Shown: in pieces, positions 25,127 through 33,704 of the stretch | Numbering within the stretch: the first letter of the stretch is position 1 | Layout: the number at the start of each line of letters is the position of its first letter | NCBI RefSeq assembly: GCF_003385235.1 | Contig: NZ_PQIA01000002.1 | Location: 37,077 to 101,076 of the forward strand | From: Amycolatopsis circi | Lineage (GTDB): Bacteria > Actinomycetota > Actinomycetes > Mycobacteriales > Pseudonocardiaceae | Reading direction: 5' to 3' | DNA: 64,000 nt | The notes under the pieces: model-generated | What the model saw: the letters and a program-made list of their open reading frames with translations, nothing else | The model's database searches: none | What the model was told of the DNA's origin: nothing | Position numbers and translations under genes: made by a program

Positions 25127-25640
25127 CTTGCGAAGATGTTTCCGGTCCGGCTCTTCGCGCCCGCTCAGGGCGTCTGCGGTCGAGCCTCGTCGGGCCACCC
25201 AGAACGCCGCACAACACTGCGGCCGCACCGGCGAAGGCGTCAGCGACCCGCTTCCGACCCAGCGCATCGCGCCCGTCCGGCAACCGGGGCGTCGGCGGTC
25301 GAGGCTCGCCGGGTGATCAAGAATGCTGCTCGGGCACGGCAGCCGCGCTTGCGGAGGCGTCAGCGACCCGCTTCGGCCCGGCGCATCGCGCCCGTTCAGC
25401 AGGCAGCGCGTCAGCGATCGAGGCTCATCTGGCCACGCAGAACACCGCTCAGCACCGCGACCGCCCTGGCGAAGACGTCAGCGAACCGCTTCCGGCCGAC
25501 CTCATCGCGCCCGTTTCAGCAGCAGCGCGTCAGCGGTCGAGGCTAGTCGGGCCATCGGAACGCCACCCAGCACCGCGGCCGCACCAGCTAAGGCGCTAGC
25601 GAACCGCTTCCGGTCCAGCGAACTGCGCCCACTCGGCAGC
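25127..25640. repeat. Degenerate tandem repeat, about 118-121 bp units, running into a gene's 3' end
   Basis: Four units plus a partial fifth start near 25127, 25229, 25350, 25468 and 25587. Landmarks repeat in order: GCGTCAGCGACCCGCTTCC, CATCGCGCCCGTT, a GTCGAGGCT word, GGGCCA, then CACCGCGGCCGCACC. The 17-mer at the unit start recurs at 25239, 25359, 25477 and 25595 (offsets 120, 118, 118). The offsets are not multiples of three, so it is not a coding repeat. The last copy covers the final codons and stop of the Rv1733c-like gene. Confidence 0.75.
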
Positions 25641-26228
25641 CCACCGCGCCGCGCGCCGGTGGTCCAGCACTCGCCGCGCCACCCAGAATCCTCCGCCCAG
25701 CACCGCGACCGCGCACAGCCAGCAGAAGGCCGCGACCAGCACGCCGTTCGTGACCGCGTCCGCGTGCGTCAGCGGGGCGGTGGTCTGCTTGCCGGTGTCG
25801 TCGAGCCAGATGTCGGTGGTCGAACCCTCGGTCGCGGAAGCGCTGGGCACCGTGATGATCCCGGTCCGCTGCACGCTGTTCGGCGGCTTCCAGACCGCGT
25901 TCACGCGCGCGGTGTTGGCGATCGGCGCGCTGTCGCCGACGGAAGCGGCCGGTTGCGCGGCCGTCGTGAGCACCGTGGCGGTGACCTGGTGCCGCGACTG
26001 CAGCTGCGCGTCCGACGCGGCCGTCTCCGCGGTGATGTCCGCGCTTCCGATCATCATCGCGAACGGAATCGCGATGAGCGCCAGCAGCGTGACGATCCCG
26101 GCGAACACGCCTTCGATCCGGTCCGACCGTCGCACGAGCGGGTTGCGCACGACGCCGAGCCGTCGGAGCAATCGTTTACCAGGGTGTGGTGGTCTGCCTG
26201 CCCGAGTCCTGTTCCGCATGGCTCCCAT
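25596..26228 (-). CDS. Rv1733c-like two-TM membrane protein
   Basis: 210 residues. The N-terminal cytosolic part LLRRLGVVRNPLVRRSDRIEG and TM1 (IVTLLALIAIPFAMMIG) are the signature of the Rv1733c family; the external domain (about 75-160) contains TVPSASATEGSTTDIWLDDTGKQT, and TM2 (GVLVAAFCWLCAVAVLGGGFWVA) is followed by a short cytosolic tail. ATG 26228 is preceded by AAAGAGG. Family function is unknown. The last codons lie in the first unit of a tandem repeat array. Confidence 0.87.
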   Translation of the reverse strand: MGAMRNRTRAGRPPHPGKRLLRRLGVVRNPLVRRSDRIEGVFAGIVTLLALIAIPFAMMIGSADITAETAASDAQLQSRHQVTATVLTTAAQPAASVGDSAPIANTARVNAVWKPPNSVQRTGIITVPSASATEGSTTDIWLDDTGKQTTAPLTHADAVTNGVLVAAFCWLCAVAVLGGGFWVARRVLDHRRAARWAAEWAQFAGPEAVR

Positions 26229-26738
26229 CGTCCTCTTTCGCGCGCGCGAGCGCTGTGTCCCGCACAACGTTTTTCGCGTTTTTCCTGGGGATCCGGTGTG
26301 TTTCTGCTTACCTCCGGGCCAGGGGTTTACCCGTGTGGGTGACGACGAGCGGCGGTTTGGCCTGTGGTGGCACAGTTTTGGACCAGCCGAGGCGAGTGGT
26401 CCAGGCCAATGTCTCGCGGACTGGGGTGGCCCAGAGCACGTTGCCGGGGTTGATCTTTCGCCGGGATCGTCCGCGAATGGGTTGCGGTACCGATGGTTCG
26501 GCGATGCGGGCGCTTCGGCGGAACGTCTGATTCGCACGGTTCACGTTGGCGGGTAAGCGATCTCGTGCCATCGCGCAGCGGACGCTGGCTGTTCGCCGGG
26601 CGGCAACCGCCGGTTTCCATCGCGGACAGCCCGGGCAGGCTTGCCCGGGCTGTCGGGAAAACGCGCACCGCCGTCCGACCCGAATCCGGGTCATCGCCGA
26701 ACACAAACCGAGGGACAATCCCGATATCCGGGAGCCAT
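26229..26738. other. Gene-free stretch with one strong hairpin
   Basis: About 510 bp. The only clear structure is a perfect 13-bp hairpin GACAGCCCGGGCA-ggct-TGCCCGGGCTGTC at 26625-26654, placed about 85 bp beyond the stop of the minus-strand gene at 26739, so probably its terminator. Long open frames here look like composition artefacts. Confidence 0.5.
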
Positions 26739-27161
26739 TCAGTCGACCAGGCGAATCGTCGCGGTAGGGCTGTGCGAACGCCGCCGGGTGATCCCGTGTT
26801 CGGCGACGATTCCGAGTTGGATGCTGCGATCGGCGGGCGCCCAGTAGCCCGTGCGCACGAAATAGCCGTCCATTGTGCAGAGCCGGTTCGCGCTCTTGCG
26901 GGAACTGATCGCTTCCCAGCCCCATTGCCGTCCGGTCTCCTCGACGCCGTTGCGCCGCACGTGCAGCCGCGGGTTCCCGATCTCCCGGCAGTACGCGCTG
27001 CCGTCCGCGATGTACAGCACGCCGTCGACCTTGTAGAACCGCTTGCCGTCCAACAGGCTCACCTGGCCGGACAGGGTGAAGTGCACCCTGCCGCCATTAG
27101 CCCCGTCCATCGTCCAGTCGAGACAGAATTCCTTCGTCGGAACCTCGAGCGACTGGGTCAT
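26739..27161 (-). CDS. Hypothetical protein
   Basis: 140 residues, no signal peptide or TM segment. Reads as a beta-rich small domain (GRVHFTLSGQVSLLDGKRFYKVDGVLYIADG...). Start at ATG 27161 after a good AAAGGAG site, and an AT-rich TATATT box lies about 45 bp upstream on the minus strand, so it appears to be expressed. I do not recognise the family. Confidence 0.72.
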   Translation of the reverse strand: MTQSLEVPTKEFCLDWTMDGANGGRVHFTLSGQVSLLDGKRFYKVDGVLYIADGSAYCREIGNPRLHVRRNGVEETGRQWGWEAISSRKSANRLCTMDGYFVRTGYWAPADRSIQLGIVAEHGITRRRSHSPTATIRLVD

Positions 27162-27263
27162 GGCCGTGTCTCCTTTGCTCGCCTGCCGGAGCGTCCAGGA
27201 AAATATAAGGAAGAAACGAGTGTCCGGCAGGTATCGGGAACCGTTTTCACCCAAAGAGGCCCG

Positions 27264-27353
27264 CTGACCACGCATCGTGGTCAGTGCCCGATTAATCGGT
27301 GGAATTACCGCCGATGGGGTAAGGCGGATACGATAAGTGAATTCGCCTTGCCC
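27264..27353. promoter_or_regulatory. Cluster of palindromes in a 300-bp intergenic region
   Basis: Three in a row: CTGACCACG-cat-CGTGGTCAG (27264-27284), the perfect 12-mer CCGATTAATCGG (27288-27299), and a 10-bp hairpin GGGTAAGGCG...CGCCTTGCCC with one mismatch (27317-27353). They may be operators for the divergent genes at 27161 and 27468 or a terminator; not assignable further. Confidence 0.4.
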
Positions 27354-27425
27354 GAAACCGGTGGCCGCCCGGCGGTCCCGGGGCCGACGAACCGCGCGCG
27401 CCATGTCGGCAGCGTGACATCTCCC

Positions 27426-27481
27426 ATGACGCTTGTCATAGCAGCGGCCGTGTGCGACCCTCGCTTTATGACGACTGTCAT
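27426..27481. promoter_or_regulatory. Twin ATGAC-N4-GTCAT operators
   Basis: Two palindromes, ATGAC-gctt-GTCAT (27426-27439) and ATGAC-gact-GTCAT (27468-27481), centres 42 bp apart (four helical turns). The second includes the GNAT start codon. Likely bound by the TetR protein encoded at 27925. Confidence 0.5.
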
Positions 27482-28073
27482 GACCGCCGTGCGCCCGGCC
27501 ACCGCCGGTTCCGTGGCCGATCTCGTCCGCGCCTGCTCGCCGGAATCGCTGAGCCGCCGGTTCACCCTGGGCGGTGCGATCGAACCGGACGCAGTCCTGT
27601 CCCGGTACCGGCGGTTCCTGCTCGTCGGCACCGCTCTCGTCGCTGAGGCATCCGGCGTCCCTGCCGGGCTGCTGAACGCGGTTCCGGAGGACGGCCACCG
27701 CGTCGAACTGGGGCTGCTCGTCGCCGACCGGTGGCAGCGGCAGGGCATCGGCCGCGGCCTGGTCAGGCTGGCCGCGGAGGAGTGGCAGGGCTGGACGCTG
27801 CACGCCACCGTGCAGGAAGGCAACGTCGCCGCGGAAGGATTGCTGCGGGCGTGCGGGTTCCGCTACGTCCCGGGGTACGGCGGCGAGAACGAGTACGAGC
27901 TGACAGTCACGGAGGAGACGCTCGATGACGGAACGGCCGGCGCGCGACCGGATGGTCTTCAGTGCTGCGCAGTTGCTGCGTACGCAAGGCCTGAGCGGCA
28001 CCGGAATGCGCGAGGTAGTAGCGCATGCCGAGGCGCCGCGGGGGTCGCTGCAGCACTACTTCCCGGGCGGTAA
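27468..28073 (+). CDS. GNAT family N-acetyltransferase, C-terminus overlapping the next gene
   Basis: 201 codons to the stop. Residues 1-150 form the GNAT domain: VRPATAGSVADLVRACSPESLSRRF, the LLVADRWQRQGIGRGLVRLAAEE acetyl-CoA loop (Q-x-x-G-I-G), and NVAAEGLLRACGFRYVP. After about residue 153 the frame runs on for 149 bp into the TetR gene with arginine/alanine-rich sequence unlike the family, so the original stop may have been lost. Likely in one transcript with the TetR gene. Confidence 0.8.
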   Translation: MTTVMTAVRPATAGSVADLVRACSPESLSRRFTLGGAIEPDAVLSRYRRFLLVGTALVAEASGVPAGLLNAVPEDGHRVELGLLVADRWQRQGIGRGLVRLAAEEWQGWTLHATVQEGNVAAEGLLRACGFRYVPGYGGENEYELTVTEETLDDGTAGARPDGLQCCAVAAYARPERHRNARGSSACRGAAGVAAALLPGR

Positions 28074-28521
28074 GGAACAGCTGTTCGGCGAAGCCATCGA
28101 CTGGACTGGCCGCTACGCCGCGCGCCGCGTGACTCGCGCCATGGACTCTCTCGCGGACCCCACGCCGTCCGCGCTCTTCGCTGCGGTAGTCGAGTACTGG
28201 CGCGCAGAGTTCCTTGAGATCGGCTACGACTACGGCTGCCCGCTAGTAGCCACGGTCGCCGACACGGCGGCGTCGAGCGAACCGCTGCGCGAGCGCGCGA
28301 ACGACGCGTTCGTTGAGTGGCGGAAGCCCATCGTGTCCGCGCTGGAGCAGATGGGCGTACCGGCGGCGCGCGCTGCTTCATTGGCAGTGTTGATGATCAG
28401 CGCGCTTGAAGGAGCCATAGTGCTGGCGCGCGTGGAGCGTGCGGTGACGGCGCTCGATACCGTTGTCGAGGAGCTAGGTCCAGTTCTCGACGCCGCAGTG
28501 GACAAGCGCCGCCGTCGCTAA
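27925..28521 (+). CDS. TetR family transcriptional regulator (LmrA/YxaF type)
   Basis: 198 residues. HTH at about 8-50 (RDRMVFSAAQLLRTQGLSGTGMREVVAHAEAPRGSLQHYFPGGKEQL), with the GSLQHYFPGGKEQL recognition segment of LmrA/YxaF-like regulators, and the C-terminal EIGYDYGCPLVATVADTAASSEPLRERANDAFVEWR ligand domain. GGAGGAG precedes the start. Probably autoregulates with the GNAT gene through the twin palindromes at 27426-27481. Convergent by 4 bp with the enoyl-CoA hydratase gene. Confidence 0.92.
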   Translation: MTERPARDRMVFSAAQLLRTQGLSGTGMREVVAHAEAPRGSLQHYFPGGKEQLFGEAIDWTGRYAARRVTRAMDSLADPTPSALFAAVVEYWRAEFLEIGYDYGCPLVATVADTAASSEPLRERANDAFVEWRKPIVSALEQMGVPAARAASLAVLMISALEGAIVLARVERAVTALDTVVEELGPVLDAAVDKRRRR

Positions 28522-29252
28522 CGCCTGTCGAGCTTCGCGCGCAACGTGGCGACGGTGTCCGGGTCGTGCAGCAGTTCGGCGAAGTGCTTGGACTCTGAAT
28601 CCATCCGCTCTTCGACGCTCTCGTCGGTTCGGTCGTGCAACAGCGCGCGCGTGGCAGTCACGGCGCGCACCGACCGGGTGGCGAGCGTCGTGACGCGTTC
28701 CTCGACGCGCTTACTGAGCGCTGTCGCGTCAGGGAGCACTTCGTTGACCAACCCGAGTTGCGCTGCTTCGGCCGCAGGCAGGCGCTCTCCGAACAGAAGC
28801 AGCTCTGTCGCACGCTGTCGACCGACTAGGCGCGGCAGTGCGTAACTGCTGCCGAACTCCGGCACCAGTCCCAACGGTACGAACGGAAACTGCAGGTAGC
28901 TGCGTTCAGTGGCGTAGACGAGGTCACAGTGCAACAGCAGGGTCGCGCCGATGCCGACAGCCGGACCGTCGACTGATGCGACTACCACTGCCTGCGTCGC
29001 GAGCAAAGCGTCCTGAAAGATCCGCGCGGGCGTCTTCGTGCGGTCTCCGGCTTCGTGCGCGAGGAAGTCACCGAGGTCGTTGCCAGCGGTGAACGCGCCG
29101 CCAGCTCCGCGCAGCACGACGATAGGCGTGCGGACGGCGTCGAAGGCGTCAGCGAGGGCGACGTACATCGCCTTCGTGAGCGCGTTCCGCTTCTCCGGCC
29201 GGTTGATGGTGATGGTGGTGACCTGTCCGTCGACAGTCGTCTCGATGCTCAT
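28518..29252 (-). CDS. Enoyl-CoA hydratase/isomerase family protein
   Basis: 244-residue crotonase-fold enzyme acting on acyl-CoA thioesters. Oxyanion-hole elements are visible: LRGAGGAFTAGNDLGDF and SVDGPAVGIGATLLLHCDLVYA, followed by FPFVPLGLVPEFGSSYALPRLVGRQRATELL. The hydratase Glu of the second motif is present as LVPEFG, closer to isomerase-type or short-chain hydratase members. Lies directly after, with no gap, the cysteine-desulfurase-like gene on the same strand; the pairing does not reveal a pathway. Confidence 0.9.
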   Translation of the reverse strand: MSIETTVDGQVTTITINRPEKRNALTKAMYVALADAFDAVRTPIVVLRGAGGAFTAGNDLGDFLAHEAGDRTKTPARIFQDALLATQAVVVASVDGPAVGIGATLLLHCDLVYATERSYLQFPFVPLGLVPEFGSSYALPRLVGRQRATELLLFGERLPAAEAAQLGLVNEVLPDATALSKRVEERVTTLATRSVRAVTATRALLHDRTDESVEERMDSESKHFAELLHDPDTVATLRAKLDRR

Positions 29253-30449
29253 TCACAGCTCCGCAACAGCAGCGAGCAGCAGATCGACTTCGGCTGCAGT
29301 CGTGTACGGCGCGATGCCCGCGCGTACGGCACCAGCGTCGCCAAGGCCGAGATGCCGTGCGCACTCGATGGCGTAGAACGTCGAAGCGGGCGCGTTGATC
29401 CCGCGTGCGCCGAGACGCTCGTACACAGCCTGCGGCGTCAGGCTGGTGACCGAGAACAACACTGTCGGCGTACGACGGCGCGTCGGCGAGCCGTAGCGCA
29501 CAACGCGCGGCAGCGCAGCGAGACCGTTGTCCAACCGCTGCAGCAGTGCGTCTTCGTGCGCTTCAAGCGCCGTAAGCGACGTACGCAAACGTTCGCGACG
29601 GCTGCCGTCGCTCGGCACGAGCCCAGCGAGGAAGTCGATAGCCGCAGTAGTGCCCGCGAGCAGTTCGTACGGCAACGTGCCCAGCTCGAAGCGCTCAGGA
29701 ACCGCGTTGCTCGACGGCAGCAGCTTGTCCGGCTGCAGGGTCTCCAGGAGGTCTGGTGCGGCGGCGAGAAGACCAAGGTGCGGGCCGAGGAACTTGTACG
29801 GCGAGCAGGCATAGAAGTCAGCGCCCAGAGAGGCGATGTCGACCGGCGAGTGCGGGGTCAGATGCACGCCGTCCACGTAGCTCAGCGCGCCTGCTTCGCG
29901 TACCGCGTCGGTAATCGCCGGGATATGCGGACGAGTGCCGAGCAGGTTCGACGCCGCAGTGACCGCGACCAGCCGTGTCCGGTCAGTGAGCAGCTCTGTG
30001 ATAGCTGACGTCGGCAACTCGCCGGTCTCCGGATCGAAGTCCGCCCAGCGGACAGTCGCGCCGCGTGCTTCGGCAGCCTGGACCCACGGCCGGACATTGG
30101 CGTCGTGGTCCAGCCGGGTGACCACGACCTCGTCGCCCGGACCCCAGCTCTTCGCGAGCGTGCGGGAGAAGTCGTAGGTCACCTGGGTCATGCTGCGACC
30201 GAACACGACGCCTTCCGGGCGGGCACCGAGCAAGTCAGCGACGGCTTGGCGGGCTTCGCGCACGACACCGTCCGCGCGTCGCTCCGCCGCGGTGACAGTG
30301 CCGCGGTTCGCGATAGCGGCGCAGAGGGTCGAGGACACTGCTTCGCCGACCACATCCGGTACCTGGGAACCGCCAGGTCCGTCGAAGTGGGCAGCGCCGC
30401 TCTCGAGCGCGGGGAAGTGCTTGCGGATCGCGTTCACGTCGTAGGCCAC
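29253..30449 (-). CDS. Class V aminotransferase, cysteine desulfurase-like (CsdA-related)
   Basis: 398-residue fold-type I PLP enzyme. Visible: HFDGPGGSQVP at the start, AIANRGT...ADGVVREARQAVADLL, SMTQVTYDFSRTL, the PLP-facing SYVDGVHLTPH (Asp) and the Lys in YACSPYKFLGPHLG. No conserved Cys in the region of the mobile loop of NifS-type desulfurases is obvious, so it may be an aminotransferase or isopenicillin-N-epimerase-like enzyme. GTG 30449 was taken because upstream codons overlap the deformylase antisense. Co-directional with the enoyl-CoA hydratase, directly abutting it. Confidence 0.87.
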   Translation of the reverse strand: MAYDVNAIRKHFPALESGAAHFDGPGGSQVPDVVGEAVSSTLCAAIANRGTVTAAERRADGVVREARQAVADLLGARPEGVVFGRSMTQVTYDFSRTLAKSWGPGDEVVVTRLDHDANVRPWVQAAEARGATVRWADFDPETGELPTSAITELLTDRTRLVAVTAASNLLGTRPHIPAITDAVREAGALSYVDGVHLTPHSPVDIASLGADFYACSPYKFLGPHLGLLAAAPDLLETLQPDKLLPSSNAVPERFELGTLPYELLAGTTAAIDFLAGLVPSDGSRRERLRTSLTALEAHEDALLQRLDNGLAALPRVVRYGSPTRRRTPTVLFSVTSLTPQAVYERLGARGINAPASTFYAIECARHLGLGDAGAVRAGIAPYTTAAEVDLLLAAVAEL

Positions 30450-30542
30450 GGCTGCCAGCTTGCCTGATCCCCGGGCGAGTGTCGTGCTCCGCGCGGGTGC
30501 GATCATGCCGCTGTCCCGTTGCCCTTGGAGAGGGGTTCGCCG

Positions 30543-31169
30543 GTGCTCGCCGAACAGGTCGAGAAACTGCTCGCCCAGCCGTTGCCGTGGCCGATCGTGC
30601 AGGCAGGCGACCCCGTGCTGCGCGCCGCGGCCCGCCCGTACGAGGGCGAACTGAGCGACGACATGCTGTCCGCGCTGATCGAGGGCATGAAGGAGACCAT
30701 GCACGCCGCGCCGGGCGTCGGTCTCGCCGCGCCGCAGATCGGCCTGCCGGTCCGGATCGCGGTCGTCGAAGACGGTGCACGCGAACGCCCGGGGGTCGCC
30801 ACCCTTGCCACGCGTGGGATCGTCCCGCTGCCGTTCCGCGTGCTGGTAAACCCCACATACACCCGAGTGGGCGACGAAACCGCCGCGTTCTTCGAGGGCT
30901 GCCTCAGCGTGCACGGTTGGCAGGCCGTCGTCGCGCGAGCCCTGCGGATCCGCCTTCGCGGCAGCGACGAAACGGGTGCGGCGCTGGACGAGGAATTGTC
31001 CGGCTGGCCAGCACGAATCGTCCAGCACGAGACCGATCACCTGCACGGGATCCTGTACCTGGACCGAGCCGAACTGCGCTCGCTGTCGACCCACGAGGCC
31101 GTCGCCCGCCGCTGGACCCAGCCGACTCCCGCCGTCGCCGCCCGCGAACTGGGCTTCGACCTCCCCTGA
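30543..31169 (+). CDS. def: Peptide deformylase
   Basis: 208-residue Fe/Zn enzyme that removes the N-formyl group from nascent proteins. All three motifs are present: GVGLAAPQIG (motif 1), EGCLSV (motif 2, metal Cys) and HETDH (motif 3, H-E-x-D-H). GTG 30543 follows GGAGAGGGG. Not beside fmt, and actinomycetes often carry several deformylases, so this is likely an additional copy. Confidence 0.93.
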   Translation: MLAEQVEKLLAQPLPWPIVQAGDPVLRAAARPYEGELSDDMLSALIEGMKETMHAAPGVGLAAPQIGLPVRIAVVEDGARERPGVATLATRGIVPLPFRVLVNPTYTRVGDETAAFFEGCLSVHGWQAVVARALRIRLRGSDETGAALDEELSGWPARIVQHETDHLHGILYLDRAELRSLSTHEAVARRWTQPTPAVAARELGFDLP

Positions 31170-31256
31170 CTTCTTCGGCACCGTTTTTTGTCGGTGCCCG
31201 CTGATACGTTCCTCCGCAGTTGGCCCGCCCGGGGCCTGCCACTGGGGAGGAACCTC

Positions 31257-32081
31257 GTGAACTCGTTGCAAGACAAGGCAAAACTCTTCCGCGAACTGCA
31301 CGCGGCGGACGTCCTCGTGCTGCCGAACGCCTGGGACGCGGGCAGTGCGGTCGCCATCGAACGCGCGGGCGCCCCAGCGATCGCCACGACCAGCGGCGGC
31401 GTCTCCTGGGCGCTCGCCCGAGGCGACGGCCAGCACCTCTCTCGTGCGGAAATGCTGTCGGTCGTCGCGCAAATCGCCGCAGCCGTAGAGGTCCCGGTGA
31501 CGGCCGACGTCGAAGGCGGGTACGGCCTAGCCCCTTCCGCCGTCGCGGAAACCGTGACCGGCGTAGTCGAGGCAGGGGCGGTCGGCGTGAACCTGGAAGA
31601 CTCCCGAGCCGGAACTCTGACCCTCTTCACCCCAGACGAACAGGCAGAACGCTTCACCGCAGCCCGCGCCGCCGCCGCGACGGCTGGCCTCTCGGAGTTG
31701 TGGATCAACGCCCGAACGGACGTGTACCTGTTCGGAATCGGCGAGCCCGCTGGCCGCTTCGACGACGTGCTGACCCGAGCCCGCGTTTACGCCGAAGCCG
31801 GGGCGGACAGCATCTTCGTTCCAGGCCTGGTCGACGTCGAGGTGTTGGCGGAACTGGCAAAGTCCTCGCCGATCCCGGTGAGCGCCATGGCCGGACCAGG
31901 TGCGCCCCCAGTGTCGGACCTGGCAGCGGCCGGAGTGCGCAGGGTGAGCGTGGGAACGTCGATCGCCCAGGCGGCTTACTCCCTGGCCCACCACGCGGCG
32001 GCTGAGGTGCTGAAGCAGGGGACTTATGGGGAGGTGACCGGTGCGCTGGACTTCGGAACGGTGAACGGCTGGTTCAGCTGA
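31257..32081 (+). CDS. Isocitrate lyase/PEP mutase family enzyme
   Basis: 274-residue TIM-barrel C-C or P-C bond lyase. Features: LVLPNAWDAGSAVAIERAGAPAIATTSGG, ADVEGGYG (metal Asp), GVNLEDS and WINARTDVY. It lacks the KKCGH motif of true isocitrate lyase and fits the oxaloacetate-decarboxylase or 2-methylisocitrate-lyase-like subgroup. Start GTG 31257 after GGGGAGGAA. Monocistronic; substrate unknown. Confidence 0.9.
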   Translation: MNSLQDKAKLFRELHAADVLVLPNAWDAGSAVAIERAGAPAIATTSGGVSWALARGDGQHLSRAEMLSVVAQIAAAVEVPVTADVEGGYGLAPSAVAETVTGVVEAGAVGVNLEDSRAGTLTLFTPDEQAERFTAARAAAATAGLSELWINARTDVYLFGIGEPAGRFDDVLTRARVYAEAGADSIFVPGLVDVEVLAELAKSSPIPVSAMAGPGAPPVSDLAAAGVRRVSVGTSIAQAAYSLAHHAAAEVLKQGTYGEVTGALDFGTVNGWFS

Positions 32082-32314
32082 GCCCCGGTCACGGCTTGTT
32101 TGGGCGGGAACCGCTTGGGGCTGAGCTGGGCGGCTCCAAGCTGGCGGATCGTTGCCTGGGGCCTGTTTTGGGCTGCGGCGAAGCACGAATCGGGACTGAT
32201 CAGCCGAAGCGAGCCGGGGGTGAGGTGAGCATTTCCGCCGAGGCAGTCGGCGACTAGCCCCGTCGCGAGGCGGCGCGGCGGGCGAAGGCACGCGGGTGCC
32301 AAACCGGACGGCCC
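32082..32314. other. Intergenic sequence left of the IS element
   Basis: About 230 bp between the lyase gene and the IS256-family element. No gene, hairpin or repeat seen. Confidence 0.4.
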
Positions 32315-32322
32315 TGTCATGA
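32315..32322. repeat. Left target-site duplication of the IS
   Basis: TGTCATGA, repeated at 33705-33712 just beyond the right end. The 8-bp length is right for an IS256-family element. Confidence 0.7.
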
Positions 32323-33704
32323 TTTCCGTGTAAGCCACGGATGCTTTCTTCTTTATTCTAGTGGAGTGGTATGCGGTTGGGGAAGAGGGTGACGAGGGTG
32401 TTGAGTGCTTGTTTCCAGCCTGAGGTTCCTGTTCCCGATGGTCCGCCTCGGTGGCTGGTGATGTTTCGGAGTCCGAGGTAGAGAAGCTTCATTGCCGCAG
32501 TGTCGCTGTCGAAATGCCCGCGGTTCTTGGTGAGTTTCCTGAGTTGAAAGTTGATGTTCTCGATCAGGTTTGTGGTGTAGACGACCCGGCGAAGCTCGGG
32601 CGGATAGTCGAGAAATGGCGTGAAATCGTTCCAGGCGTGTCGCCACACCTGGACGGCGGCAGGGTATTGCGTGCCGAATTCTTTGTCGAAGTTCTTGAGT
32701 GCGATTTCGGCGGCTTCAACGGTGGGCGCGGTGTAGATTTCACGCATTCCGGCGGCGACTTTTTTGCGGTCGCCGTAGGAAATGAACCGCATGGCGTTGC
32801 GGATCACGTGTACGACGCAGGTTTGGACCACCGTGTCGGGAAATGCCGAGCGGATCGCGTCCGGGAGGCCGGTCAGCCCGTCACAGCAGGCGATCAGGAT
32901 GTCCTTCACGCCTCGGTTGCGCAGGTCGGCGACGACCTTGGCCCAGAACTTCGCCGCCTCGGTGTCGGCGATCCAGAGCCCGAGGGCGTGTTTGCGGCCC
33001 TCGACGTCGACGCCGACGGCCAGGTAGCCGACCTTGGTGGTGACGACGCCCTTGTCCTTGACCCGCAGCCGCAGCCCGTCGACATAAAGAATCGGACACA
33101 TTTCGTCCAGGGGGCGGGATTGCCACAGGGCGATCTCGTCGGTGACCACTTCGGTCACGTTGGAGATCAGTTCCCGCGACGCGTTCACGCCATAGACTTC
33201 GTGCAGATGGGACTCGATGTCGCGGGTGGTCATGCCGCGTGAATACAGCGACAGGATCGCTTCGTCGATATTGCCGAGCCGCCGAGCCCGTTTCGGCACG
33301 ATCGCGGGCTCGAACGACCCGTTCCGGTCACGTGGAACCGATACCTCAACCGGGCCGTTCGTCGTGGACACCGTTTTCGTCGACCGGCCGTTGCGCGAAT
33401 TGCCGCTCCCGTTGCCGGCGGGGTCGCCTTTCTCGTAGCCGAGATGATGTGTCATCTCGGCTTCCAGCGACCGCTCCAGCACTGCCTTGGTCATCCGGTT
33501 CAGCAATTCCTGCGCGCCCAACGCGCCGCCATTCGCATACGCGTCTTTCACCAACGCGTCAAGCCTCTCCGGCGACAGCGCTCCGGCCAGGGCCTCGCCG
33601 GCCTCGGAACCCCCGGCCTGAGCAGATGTGTTCTCAGTCACAGATGGAGCCTTTCTGGATCGCATCGAGCGATCCGATCTTGGTCCATCCGCGGCTTACA
33701 CAGT
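32323..33704 (-). mobile_element. IS256-family insertion sequence, apparently complete
   Basis: 1,382 bp between 8-bp direct repeats. Near-terminal inverted repeats GTGTAAGCCACGGATG (32328-32343) and its complement with one change (33686-33701) flank a single intact transposase gene. The outermost few bases of the two ends differ in number (5 and 3), so the exact ends are uncertain by 2 bp. The intact frame and conserved ends indicate a recent insertion. Confidence 0.85.
32358..33665 (-). CDS. IS256 family transposase
   Basis: 435 residues, full length for the family. DDE catalytic residues: Asp196 in LYVDGLRL, Asp262 in ACCDGLTG and Glu369 in TNLIENINFQLRK, with the C/H-x2 region QTCVVHVIRNAMRF between. 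The N-terminal region (ALLNRM...LEAEMTHHLGYEKGDP) binds the ends. No frameshift or stop. Confidence 0.95.
   Translation of the reverse strand: MRSRKAPSVTENTSAQAGGSEAGEALAGALSPERLDALVKDAYANGGALGAQELLNRMTKAVLERSLEAEMTHHLGYEKGDPAGNGSGNSRNGRSTKTVSTTNGPVEVSVPRDRNGSFEPAIVPKRARRLGNIDEAILSLYSRGMTTRDIESHLHEVYGVNASRELISNVTEVVTDEIALWQSRPLDEMCPILYVDGLRLRVKDKGVVTTKVGYLAVGVDVEGRKHALGLWIADTEAAKFWAKVVADLRNRGVKDILIACCDGLTGLPDAIRSAFPDTVVQTCVVHVIRNAMRFISYGDRKKVAAGMREIYTAPTVEAAEIALKNFDKEFGTQYPAAVQVWRHAWNDFTPFLDYPPELRRVVYTTNLIENINFQLRKLTKNRGHFDSDTAAMKLLYLGLRNITSHRGGPSGTGTSGWKQALNTLVTLFPNRIPLH

Noticed and set aside
24790..25599. Plus-strand open frame of 269 codons
   Set aside because: Covers the tandem repeat array with non-triplet period, has no ribosome-binding site or recognisable motif.
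25127..25640. CRISPR array
   Set aside because: Repeat units of 118-121 bp are degenerate throughout, without short constant repeats and unique spacers, and no cas genes are present.
25323..26342. Plus-strand open frame of 339 codons
   Set aside because: Antisense to the Rv1733c-like gene and repeats; composition artefact.
30450..31472. N-terminal extension of the cysteine desulfurase-like gene
   Set aside because: Antisense to peptide deformylase and the start of the lyase; no family similarity. Start at 30449 fits the family.
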